A stretch of 64,000 nt of DNA from Spirochaetales bacterium. GTDB taxonomy: Bacteria; Spirochaetota; Spirochaetia; Treponematales; Treponemataceae. Shown here piece after piece: positions 26,124 through 33,775 of the stretch. The notes beneath the pieces are model-generated. The model searched no databases. It worked only from the letters and a program-made list of their open reading frames with translations, and was not told the DNA's origin. Positions within the stretch are counted from its first letter, which is position 1, and each line of letters begins with the position of its first letter. The DNA is taken from positions 1-64,000 of the forward strand of contig JAUNCR010000001.1 in assembly GCA_030526505.1 (NCBI GenBank). The letters are read 5' to 3'. The translations under genes were made by a program, and so were the position numbers.

Positions 26124-28100
26124 ATGGAAAGGAAGAGATTTGCGCTTTTTATTGACTATATAGAATCGGTCTATTCTCAAAGGCTTATAGATGGAGCCAC
26201 CAGATTCTTCAGCACTAAAGATGTTGAATTCCTTGTTTTCCCTTGCGGTCCACTCAACTACCTTGGACACAATTTTGGCTATCAGCGACTTGCCATTGCA
26301 TCCCTCATCAACAAAAAGAACATTGACGGCGTCATTTTCATTTGCGGATCTCAGGAAACAAACTCAACGGTAGACCAGATCCACTCTTACCTGAAATCCT
26401 TCATGAACATTCCTGTTGTTTGCATTGGCCACGACTACACCGACTACCCCTGCATCATAAATTCAAGTGATGAAAGCATCGTCCAGATGGCAGAGCACAT
26501 AATAAAAAAGCACAAGTGCAAGAATCCCGCCATCTTCGTTCCAAAGACCCCATCACTGGATATCCTCCAGCGAATCATGACCTTCAACCTGACATTAAAA
26601 AAATACGGCATTGTAATTGCAAACGACAACATCATCAAATGCGATAACCTTTCCTACAACAATGCAATCGACAGACTTCAGGACTATAAAAAACGATTTG
26701 GAAAATTCAAGTTCGATGCCCTTGTCTGCATGACGGACTCCCTTGCCTTTGCATCCATAGACTACCTTTCTTCCTGCAATGTTAAGATTCCGAAAGATAT
26801 TTTAGTCACCGGCTTTGACGATGAAGACGACGCTGTTTCCTATTCACCGACTTTGACAACCGTCAATCAGAATGTAGAGAAGCAGTCTTACTACGCTGCA
26901 AAGATCCTTTACAAAATGGTGAACAAAGGAAAGTTCAACACGGACACTATCACAATTCATTCTTCTGCAATTTTCAGACAGTCCTGCGGATGCCTTCCCC
27001 TGGGATCCGATAAAAACCACTACAAGGATTTTAAGGGCAAGGAACATACGGCAAACCGCACAAGCGACGGCTTTATTGAACTTTCCCAGTGGAACTACAA
27101 CAAGTCCAGCATGATCAAAATCATTCAGCTTTATTCAAATCTTGAAAGCGGAATCCTTATTGATGACCTTGCGGAAAGAATTGAGGCGGATTTCACTTCC
27201 CTGAAAATCTCTAAGGCGGCCGTAGTTCTTTTTGACAATCCTGTCGCAACGGATAAATTCGAATATTTCCCTATGCCGTCAAAAGCCCATGTCTTCAGTT
27301 CCTTTGATTCGGAAGGAAACCTGCACTTCAACATAAAGACCGGAAGTTCGTCTTTTAATCCAATTGAGCAGATCGTCCCTAACGGACATGTAGTTACCCT
27401 TAACGAAATGACCGTTTCTTCCGTTTACTGCAACTCTATCCTCTATGGATACCTGCTTTTCAAACCGGGACCCCTAGACCCTGCTGTTTACGGCATTGCA
27501 ATCAAGATGCTTTCTTCTACTATTGCCAGAGCCAGCCATTCATACGAAGCACTTAAAAAGAAACAGCAGCTGGAACTTGAAAACATAAACTTCAAGATTG
27601 TTTCAGTTACGGACGAAATGACAGGTTTGCTTAACCGTCGCGGATTCATTTCCCACGGTAAGGAAGCCATAGAGAATGCCGTTAAGAACGGAAAGAAAGG
27701 ACTGGTTCTTTTTGGCGACATGGATGGACTTAAGGTCATCAACGACACTTACGGTCATTCAGCCGGAGACACTGCAATCAAGGCTGAAGCCGAAATCCTC
27801 AAGAGCCTTTTCCGCTCTTCCGACATCCTGGGAAGACTTGGCGGCGATGAATTTGCCATCGTTGCTCCTGAACTTAATGTTGCTAAATTCTCTGAAATGA
27901 AAAAAATCCTTGAACAGAAATGCCAGGATTACAATGAAAAATCCGGAGAAAGTTTTTCCCTTTCCATCAGCATGGGCTGCGTAGAATTCGGTGCCGAAAG
28001 CAATTCGGACATGGAAAAACTACTTGCCATTGCCGATGATGAACTTTACAAGGAAAAGCAGGCAAAATACAGGAACAGGAAACTTTCTAATCAAGAATAG
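26124..28100 (+). CDS. Diguanylate cyclase with LacI-type ligand-binding sensor
   Basis: Starting at the ATG at 26124 the protein has 658 residues. Residues about 5-290 look like the effector domain of LacI/GalR regulators (ALVCMTDSLAFASIDYL and VTGFDDEDDAVSYSPTLTT) but with no DNA-binding headpiece. A middle region (about 320-470) is followed by a coiled-coil linker and a GGDEF domain with an intact active site (GRLGGDEFAIV, near 573-577) and an RxxD inhibitory site (RSSD). No membrane segment is present, so it should sense a cytosolic ligand, perhaps a sugar, and make c-di-GMP. A longer frame to 26049 would start upstream of the promoter. It overlaps the convergent OmpA-like gene by 14 bp. 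Confidence 0.9.
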   Translation: MERKRFALFIDYIESVYSQRLIDGATRFFSTKDVEFLVFPCGPLNYLGHNFGYQRLAIASLINKKNIDGVIFICGSQETNSTVDQIHSYLKSFMNIPVVCIGHDYTDYPCIINSSDESIVQMAEHIIKKHKCKNPAIFVPKTPSLDILQRIMTFNLTLKKYGIVIANDNIIKCDNLSYNNAIDRLQDYKKRFGKFKFDALVCMTDSLAFASIDYLSSCNVKIPKDILVTGFDDEDDAVSYSPTLTTVNQNVEKQSYYAAKILYKMVNKGKFNTDTITIHSSAIFRQSCGCLPLGSDKNHYKDFKGKEHTANRTSDGFIELSQWNYNKSSMIKIIQLYSNLESGILIDDLAERIEADFTSLKISKAAVVLFDNPVATDKFEYFPMPSKAHVFSSFDSEGNLHFNIKTGSSSFNPIEQIVPNGHVVTLNEMTVSSVYCNSILYGYLLFKPGPLDPAVYGIAIKMLSSTIARASHSYEALKKKQQLELENINFKIVSVTDEMTGLLNRRGFISHGKEAIENAVKNGKKGLVLFGDMDGLKVINDTYGHSAGDTAIKAEAEILKSLFRSSDILGRLGGDEFAIVAPELNVAKFSEMKKILEQKCQDYNEKSGESFSLSISMGCVEFGAESNSDMEKLLAIADDELYKEKQAKYRNRKLSNQE

Positions 28101-29553
28101 TGATTTCTACGCGGCGGTTCCTTGCCTTTCCGGCTGCCGTTGAATTGTCCGCAACAGGTTTTGTTCCCCCGGAACCCTTGCAGATTATTTTGTCTGCCCC
28201 TACGCCCCTTTTTACCAATGCCTTTTTAATGGAATCCGCTCGTTCAATGGAAAGCTGCATTTCACCCTTTGGGTTTCCTACGCTTGCTGTATGTCCTTCA
28301 ATAAGGATCATCTGATCTGGCACCATCTTCAAAAGCTCGGCTATGTCGTTCAGCCTGCCGTCTTCACCAGACAGCAACTCTGCACTGTCCGCCTTGAATT
28401 TCAGGTTCTGCATGGTCAACCGGATTCCTGCAGCTGTATTTTCAACTGTCACCTTGCTTCCACCTGAAGAGCCTGCATCCACAACCGATTCTACAGTTTC
28501 CTTGCTGATCTTGTTTTTAGATGCAGATGCCAGTTTTTCTGTACCTGTTTTATTGCCAGATGAAGTATCTGTACCCATTCCCAACTGTGAATCACCGTTT
28601 ATTCCGCTGACTGAACCTGCAGCTCCACTTATATCTGCACCCATTTCTATATCTTTCCATAATGGATCTGTCACCGGATTATCCATTATTTCCCTTAATT
28701 CTTCCTTGGATACAGATGCTATGCGCTGAAGGGCCGGGAAAAGCTTTTCCTTGTCGTAGGCTGGCGGATATTCCGTAAACATGGAAATTGTACCCTTGAA
28801 GGCAACTCTGTTACCATCGGTGTACTGGAATTCCTCATCAACTGTATCCCTTACAACAAGGGCATTACCTGTCCTTTTGCTTACAAGAATATTTGCCTTA
28901 TGGCTTCCCTGGGCGAATTTCAAGTCCCTGTCACCGCCAAAATCCAGGGTTCCGGCAAGGCCGTACCTTGTTGCCCATTGCGCACCTATTACATAGACAT
29001 CTTCATCGTGGAACCTGTCGTCCCTAAGGTAGGTGTATTCCACGTAAATAGGCATCTTTGTTTTGACACCCTTGTTCAGGGGATCAACCACGCGTTCTGC
29101 CTTTGCCTGCCATCTGTCCCCTGGCTTTATTGCTTTTCTTGTAAAGGCCGGAAAACTTCTGAAGGTCGGATAGCCCTTGTCCTTTATCATCACCAGCTGG
29201 CCGTCCGATGTAATCTTGAAAGTTGATGGAATTGAATTGTTTATTTCTTCCCCAACGGAAGCCCTGGCCCTAACGGTTCCTTCGGCCACATAGAAATTCC
29301 CGTCGTAATAGCTGTCGGCTGGATTTCCACCATTAGGAACGCCTGTCTGACTGATGTAGGAACGGATTTCGCGGCTTGTAAGCCCAGTATATTTCCCGTT
29401 GTCATAACGGCGCAGGTCCGTGCGCTCTATGTAGATGTAACTTCCGTTACCGTTGTACTTCAGCACCGTTTCCTGTGCATGGAGAGGAAATGCAACCAGT
29501 GCAAATATGATTGCCGATATCAATACCAAGAAGATTTTCTGTACTCTATTCAT
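28087..29553 (-). CDS. OmpA-family outer-membrane / peptidoglycan-associated protein
   Basis: The 488-residue protein has a signal peptide (ending AFPLHAQ). A long N-terminal domain (about 27-300) is of a type seen in treponemal OmpA-like proteins. A Ser/Gly-rich linker (about 305-365) and a C-terminal OmpA domain (about 375-488) follow. The latter shows ILIEGHTASVGNPKGEMQLSIERADSIKKAL and GKARNRRVEITI, with the conserved peptidoglycan-binding Asp and Arg region. It should tie the outer membrane to peptidoglycan. It diverges from pyrF with overlapping promoters. Confidence 0.9.
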   Translation of the reverse strand: MNRVQKIFLVLISAIIFALVAFPLHAQETVLKYNGNGSYIYIERTDLRRYDNGKYTGLTSREIRSYISQTGVPNGGNPADSYYDGNFYVAEGTVRARASVGEEINNSIPSTFKITSDGQLVMIKDKGYPTFRSFPAFTRKAIKPGDRWQAKAERVVDPLNKGVKTKMPIYVEYTYLRDDRFHDEDVYVIGAQWATRYGLAGTLDFGGDRDLKFAQGSHKANILVSKRTGNALVVRDTVDEEFQYTDGNRVAFKGTISMFTEYPPAYDKEKLFPALQRIASVSKEELREIMDNPVTDPLWKDIEMGADISGAAGSVSGINGDSQLGMGTDTSSGNKTGTEKLASASKNKISKETVESVVDAGSSGGSKVTVENTAAGIRLTMQNLKFKADSAELLSGEDGRLNDIAELLKMVPDQMILIEGHTASVGNPKGEMQLSIERADSIKKALVKRGVGADKIICKGSGGTKPVADNSTAAGKARNRRVEITILD

Positions 29554-29567
29554 ATTTTAATTATCGG

Positions 29568-29575
29568 AGTATAAT
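29568..29575. promoter_or_regulatory. Overlapping divergent -10 elements (OmpA-like / pyrF pair)
   Basis: AGTATAAT carries TATACT on the minus strand (29568-29573) and TATAAT on the plus strand (29570-29575). pyrF starts 7 nt to the right and the OmpA-like gene 14 nt to the left, so both mRNAs have almost no leader. No good -35 was found for pyrF. Confidence 0.55.
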
Positions 29576-29582
29576 CCCCCGT

Positions 29583-30488
29583 ATGAAACACAATATGCAG
29601 ATTTTACAGGAACTGGCCGCAAAAAACGGACCACTTTGTGTTGGCTTGGATACTGACCCATCCTATATCCCAGAATCAATCCTTAAGACATTTAAGAGCC
29701 CGGCAGAAGCTGTGCTTGAATACAACAGGCTCCTGATCAAGAGAATTGCCCAGGACAAAAGCGCCTGCTGCTTTAAGGTTCAGATTGCCTATTACGAAGC
29801 AATGGGACTTGAAGGAATCAAGGTTTATGCCGAAACCCTCAAGCTTGTAAAGGAATCGGGACTCATCTGCATTTCCGACATTAAGCGCGGTGACATTGCC
29901 GCAACAGCCGGTGCATACGCCCGCGCCCATTTCACGGGCGACTTTGAGACAGACATCATCACAATCAACCCTTACATGGGATTCGATACGCTCAAGCCTT
30001 TTACAGAATACTGCACTAAGGCCGGCAAGGGCATCTTCGTTCTCCTGAGGACAAGCAACCCTGGCATGGTTGATATTGAACAGAAGGAACTTAAGGACGG
30101 AGGAAGAGTCCTTGACCAGGTTGGAAATGAACTTGAAAGGATAAGCCAGGAAATGAAGGCCACTTATCCAGACCAGACCTGTTCACCTGTTGGTGCTGTT
30201 GTTGGCTGTACTGAAGAAAGCGACGCAAAGGCATTGAGGGATGCATACAGGGACATTTACTTCCTTATCCCGGGTTACGGTGCCCAGGGCGGAGACGCAA
30301 AGATCTGCGGAACCCTCATGAAGGAAGCTGGCGGTACTGTAAACTCTTCCCGCGGAATACTCTGCGCATGGAAGAAGGATGCAGATTGTGCGGCTAAAGT
30401 TGAAAACGGTTCAGTTACAATGAACGACATTGTTGAAGCTTCCGCAAAAGCTGCAATTGCTTCAAAAGAAGATTTGCTTAGGTTCTAA
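29583..30488 (+). CDS. pyrF: Orotidine 5'-phosphate decarboxylase (type 2)
   Basis: The 301-residue enzyme converts OMP to UMP, the last step of pyrimidine synthesis. It has the opening LCVGLDTDPSYIPE, the catalytic ISDIKRGDIAATAGAYA segment (near 98-113) and the longer architecture of type 2 enzymes, with VGAVVGCTEE and the loop LIPGYGAQGGDAK. The ATG at 29583 fits the family start. An upstream in-frame start at 29511 would lie before the -10 element that ends 7 nt from this ATG, so 29583 is chosen. No other pyr genes are nearby. Confidence 0.93.
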   Translation: MKHNMQILQELAAKNGPLCVGLDTDPSYIPESILKTFKSPAEAVLEYNRLLIKRIAQDKSACCFKVQIAYYEAMGLEGIKVYAETLKLVKESGLICISDIKRGDIAATAGAYARAHFTGDFETDIITINPYMGFDTLKPFTEYCTKAGKGIFVLLRTSNPGMVDIEQKELKDGGRVLDQVGNELERISQEMKATYPDQTCSPVGAVVGCTEESDAKALRDAYRDIYFLIPGYGAQGGDAKICGTLMKEAGGTVNSSRGILCAWKKDADCAAKVENGSVTMNDIVEASAKAAIASKEDLLRF

Positions 30489-30620
30489 CTTTAGATATTT
30501 TTGAAACCAGGAATATCCTACGTTGTATTTAAAATATACAGCATTTGTTCCGGTTGGTTCATAAGATTAATATCACCTGCATGCAATAAGATTGATATCT
30601 CTGCATGACATGTTTAAACC

Positions 30621-31292
30621 TTACAAACCTTCTTTCCCTATCCCTAAAAGGGAATCTCTCCAGGCTCCAAAAAACTTATTTAAGACCCCAAGGTTAATTC
30701 CAACAAGTATGGCTGCCATTATTGTACCAGCCCCTACGCTCCCCATTCCGTGCAAGAGAAAAATGCAAGTTACCAGGGAAACTGTTACCATAGTCACATC
30801 AAACAGAATCTTTGCTCGATGCATCTTTATTTTTACAACAAAAGAAATAGCCATCATGACGCCTTCTCCCGCCAGAGGCATTATGTTTGCCGGCATGTAA
30901 AAAAATATGCCCAGGGCAATGAACACTGTGCTTACCAAAATCATTGCGACCCTGACAAACAGATTGCTGACAGATCCTGGGAAAATTTCTGCGACACCCC
31001 AATTACAGAAAGTCGTGAAATATCCGAATATGATGCCAACGATAATCTGAAGCAGATTTATAATGCGGAAATTTTTTCTTAAAAGAATTATCTGAATCAA
31101 AACCAGGACAGCATGGAAAACAATGGTAGCCTTTCCCATTTCAAATCCCCAAACGCAGGTTGCTGTATATGGAATTGAACTTACTGGAGATACTCCAAGA
31201 TTTGACTTTACTGAAAGTGCAATTCCTATGGTCATAAGAAAAAGCCCAAAGAAATATGAAACAAACCTGACTGTAATTTTTTCCCCTTTCAT
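30621..31292 (-). CDS. YczE/YitT-family integral membrane protein
   Basis: The 223-residue protein has five or six membrane helices and the family opening SYFFGLFLMTIGIALSVKSNLGVSPVSSIPY. MPLAGEGVMMAI and the closing helix GTIMAAILVGINLGVLNKFF are typical of this group. The family role is unknown; transport has been suggested. It stands alone. The 130-nt gap from pyrF holds a tandem-like AATATCACCTGCATG / GATATCTCTGCATG motif but no clear promoter for either gene. Confidence 0.85.
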   Translation of the reverse strand: MKGEKITVRFVSYFFGLFLMTIGIALSVKSNLGVSPVSSIPYTATCVWGFEMGKATIVFHAVLVLIQIILLRKNFRIINLLQIIVGIIFGYFTTFCNWGVAEIFPGSVSNLFVRVAMILVSTVFIALGIFFYMPANIMPLAGEGVMMAISFVVKIKMHRAKILFDVTMVTVSLVTCIFLLHGMGSVGAGTIMAAILVGINLGVLNKFFGAWRDSLLGIGKEGL

Positions 31293-31311
31293 TTTCCGCT
31301 CCTTTTTTCAA

Positions 31312-31782
31312 TTATGAAATTACGGTTTCTATCAGCCTGCCATTTTCATAAACCAGTTTGAGTGAGAAGAACGGCACTTTTTTTTCTATGAGGTCAAGGA
31401 AAACATAATCCCCTTCCCAGAAATTAAGGTATTTGAAATCCGACTTCTTGACCCATTCCAGGGTTCCTTCGTCGCAGTCAATTAACTCGCCTGAAAAATC
31501 ATCGCTGGTGTAAAGGCACATGTATTCGCAAACATCTTCCTTTCCGTCTTCACGGCTCACAAAGGTTACGATTCCGTGAAACTTATAGGAATTGAGTGTA
31601 AGCCCCGTTTCTTCCTTTACTTCGCGAAGGAGGCAGTCTTCCGGGCTTTCACCGAATTCAAAATGGCCTCCCACTCCGATCCACTTGTCCTTGTTTATGT
31701 CGTTCTGCTTTTTTACCCGGTGAAGCATAAGGTAGCAGCCATCCTTTTCAATGTAGCATAAAGTTGTAAGCGGTGATTTCAT
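31312..31782 (-). CDS. Nudix hydrolase (MutT-like, 8-oxo-dGTPase type)
   Basis: From the ATG at 31782 the protein has 156 residues. It carries a complete Nudix box GHFEFGESPEDCLLREVKEETGL, arranged as GX5EX7REUXEEXGU, so it should hydrolyse a nucleoside diphosphate linked to another group and may sanitise oxidised nucleotides. The start overlaps the stop of the EamA transporter by 4 bp (ATGA). The same frame extends upstream within the transporter gene but has no support there. Confidence 0.9.
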   Translation of the reverse strand: MKSPLTTLCYIEKDGCYLMLHRVKKQNDINKDKWIGVGGHFEFGESPEDCLLREVKEETGLTLNSYKFHGIVTFVSREDGKEDVCEYMCLYTSDDFSGELIDCDEGTLEWVKKSDFKYLNFWEGDYVFLDLIEKKVPFFSLKLVYENGRLIETVIS

Positions 31783-32714
31783 TTTTTCCCCCTGTTGGAA
31801 ATTGCAAGGCCGGCGATGGTAAGGATGCAGCCCACAGAACCAAGCACCGTCAATTGTTCTCCAAGGATGAAGAAGGCAAAGATTATAGTTACTACCGGAA
31901 TCATATAGAGTCCAACGGTAACTTTCACGGTTCCCAAAGTATTGCAGGCAATGTTCCAAACGACAAAGCAGAAGGCCGATGCCCCAAGTCCAAGGAAGCA
32001 CAAATTAGCCCAGTTCAGGACGCTTGAAAATCTTTCTGCGTTCACCGAAGGGTCAGTGTTGATGTAGAAAACGCTCGACGGATTTTTTTCAAGCATTCCA
32101 AAAACAACGAAGGGGATCATGCTGACTACGGCAAAGAAAAAAGTTCTTCTTGTGCAGAGAATCTTATCAAGCTTCATCCCGTTGATTTTTGAAACGAACA
32201 GGGAATAGAATCCCCAGCAAAGAGCTGCTGTCAAAGCAAGGAGATCACCCTTTGGATTGAAGTGAAGTCCGGATGAACCGTTAAGGCTGACAAGAACAAT
32301 TCCACCGATGGCGATCACGAAGCCCAAGGCAAAGAAAAGAGTTACATGTTTTTCATGCATGAAAACTTGAGCAATGATGGCGGTGAAAAGCGGACAGATG
32401 GAAACGATGATGCTTACATTGGATGCGGTGGTGAATGAAATCGCAGCATTCTCCGTAAACTGGTAGACGATGATTCCGGAAAGTCCCGCAAGCAAAAACC
32501 ACAGGTTGTCCTTTTTGTCTTCAAGTTTCAGCGGAACCGGCTTTATGCAGTACAACCCAAGATATGCAAGAATGAACCTGACGAAGAGAATCTCAAAGGG
32601 AGAAAATTTTTCAAGAAGGCACTTTGTAGAAACAAAAGTAACTCCCCAGATGAAAATGGTGATTACCGCAAAAATAATTCCAAGTGTTTTGGGACAGGCT
32701 GAACCGTTTTTCAT
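31779..32714 (-). CDS. EamA/DMT-family transporter
   Basis: The protein of 311 residues has about ten hydrophobic helices in two EamA repeats, typical of drug/metabolite exporters (for example ITIFIWGVTFVSTKCLLEKF in repeat 1). The ATG at 32714 is chosen over one ten codons upstream because a strong AAGGAGG ribosome-binding site lies 5 nt before it. It is coupled to the Nudix gene. The substrate is unknown. Confidence 0.88.
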   Translation of the reverse strand: MKNGSACPKTLGIIFAVITIFIWGVTFVSTKCLLEKFSPFEILFVRFILAYLGLYCIKPVPLKLEDKKDNLWFLLAGLSGIIVYQFTENAAISFTTASNVSIIVSICPLFTAIIAQVFMHEKHVTLFFALGFVIAIGGIVLVSLNGSSGLHFNPKGDLLALTAALCWGFYSLFVSKINGMKLDKILCTRRTFFFAVVSMIPFVVFGMLEKNPSSVFYINTDPSVNAERFSSVLNWANLCFLGLGASAFCFVVWNIACNTLGTVKVTVGLYMIPVVTIIFAFFILGEQLTVLGSVGCILTIAGLAISNRGKK

Positions 32715-32744
32715 TGCGTCCTCCTTTATGATTTTGTTTTTCAT

Positions 32745-32884
32745 TTAAAAAGGCTATGTTCGGAAATAATGTTGCTGCGCCGATTGAGCTTGTCGAAATC
32801 AAGCAGCGGATACTAAATATGTAGTAGTTTCGACAGGCTCAACCACATATAGCATAGCAACACTTTGGACGGACATAGCGTTTA
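32745..32884. repeat. Long intergenic hairpin repeat, copy C
   Basis: Outer arms AAAGGCTATGTTCGG and GGACGGACATAGCGTTT frame inner inverted arms ATTGAGCTTGTCGAAAT and TTTCGACAGGCTCAACCAC. The inner motif is shared with copy A at 8.8 kb. A 23-nt stretch similar to the right arm recurs, decayed, at 36010-36032. Confidence 0.8.
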
Positions 32885-32889
32885 AAAAT

Positions 32890-32922
32890 AAAAAAAGCTC
32901 CATGCAAAACATGAAGCTTTTA
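32890..32922 (-). terminator. Intrinsic terminator after tRNA-Val
   Basis: On the minus strand AAAAGCTTCATG, a TTTTG loop and CATGGAGCTTTTTTT form a stem with a T-tract, starting right after the tRNA 3' end. Confidence 0.85.
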
Positions 32923-32923
32923 G

Positions 32924-32997
32924 TGGGCGCTGAGGGGATCGAACCCCCGACATTCTGGGTGTAAACCAGACGCTCGTACCAGCTGAGCTAAGCGCCC
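32924..32997 (-). tRNA. tRNA-Val (anticodon TAC)
   Basis: Read on the minus strand, the 74-nt gene folds as a cloverleaf. The acceptor stem is GGGCGCT/AGCGCCC, the D arm contains AGCTCAGCTGGTA, and the anticodon stem TCTGG/CCAGA closes the loop TTTACAC, giving anticodon TAC. The T arm is GGGGGTTCGATCCCC. The discriminator base is A, and the CCA end is not encoded. A terminator follows. Confidence 0.96.
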
Positions 32998-33061
32998 GAT
33001 GTGATTAAGACTATATAGAATTTTCCCTCTTGTGTCTAGTGGAAAAATAAAAAAACTGATG

Positions 33062-33601
33062 CTAGATATTCCTGCAGAATTCTTTCAGTTCGTCTTTATG
33101 CTTCAAAAGATCTTCCCTGTTTTCCACCGATGTAAATCCGATTCTGCCGGCGCATTCAATTTCAAGATGACCGTAAAAATGTTCTATGGTCTGAATCAGC
33201 CTTTCGCATTCGTGCATGCCCGGTCCGGTGCGCTGAACGATGGAATAACCTTTTTTACCCGCCGGCAATTTTGCGTGGGGTTCATGGGTATTGCACCAGG
33301 GTGTCCACCTGTCGATGAAAACCTTGAACTGTCCTGGAACATCCGCCCAGTAGGAAGGTGCACAGGAAACGATTACATCGGCTTCTTCAAATTCCTTTAC
33401 CGCAGACAAAAAATCATCCTTCAGATTGCAGGCTGCAGTTTCGTGACAGGTCCTGCATCCTTTGCAAAACTCAATCTTGTAGTCGTCGATGCAGATGCTT
33501 TTTACATCATATTTTCCTTTCAATTCTTCGCTTACGATTTTGACGATTTCTGCCGTTGCTCCATTTCTAACCGGACTGCAATTCATTACCAGCGCTTTCA
33601 T
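33062..33601 (-). CDS. Iron-sulfur flavoprotein-like NAD(P)H/FMN oxidoreductase
   Basis: The 179-residue protein has a flavodoxin-like fold for FMN binding (MKALVMNCSPVRNGATAEIV at the start; CAPSYWADVPGQFKVFIDR near 95-113). A compact cysteine motif CX2CX2CX5C (CKGCRTCHETAAC) matches that of archaeal-type iron-sulfur flavoproteins and may hold a 4Fe-4S cluster. The start at 33601 has an AAGGAG ribosome-binding site; an upstream Met at 33643 does not. It may reduce quinones, oxygen species or metals. A related protein is encoded at 38.2 kb. Confidence 0.85.
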   Translation of the reverse strand: MKALVMNCSPVRNGATAEIVKIVSEELKGKYDVKSICIDDYKIEFCKGCRTCHETAACNLKDDFLSAVKEFEEADVIVSCAPSYWADVPGQFKVFIDRWTPWCNTHEPHAKLPAGKKGYSIVQRTGPGMHECERLIQTIEHFYGHLEIECAGRIGFTSVENREDLLKHKDELKEFCRNI

Positions 33602-33696
33602 TTTTTTCTCCTTTCTTTTGAAACCCATTATATTTTTGTTCATAGATTTTGTCCAATTTTCTTTTCAGTTTATTTTAAGGAAATCCGACCGATATT

Positions 33697-33733
33697 TTTA
33701 TTATGACATTTTTTAAGATTTTGTCATAATAAA
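33697..33733. promoter_or_regulatory. Inverted repeat upstream of argA
   Basis: TTTATTATGACA (33697-33708) and TGTCATAATAAA (33722-33733) are perfect 12-bp inverted arms 13 bp apart. The right arm ends about 30 bp before the argA -10-like GATACT. It could be an operator for a dimeric regulator; which one is not known. Confidence 0.5.
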
Positions 33734-33775
33734 ACTTTCATTGCATTTTAATTTGCATAGTGATACTTTTTTTGT

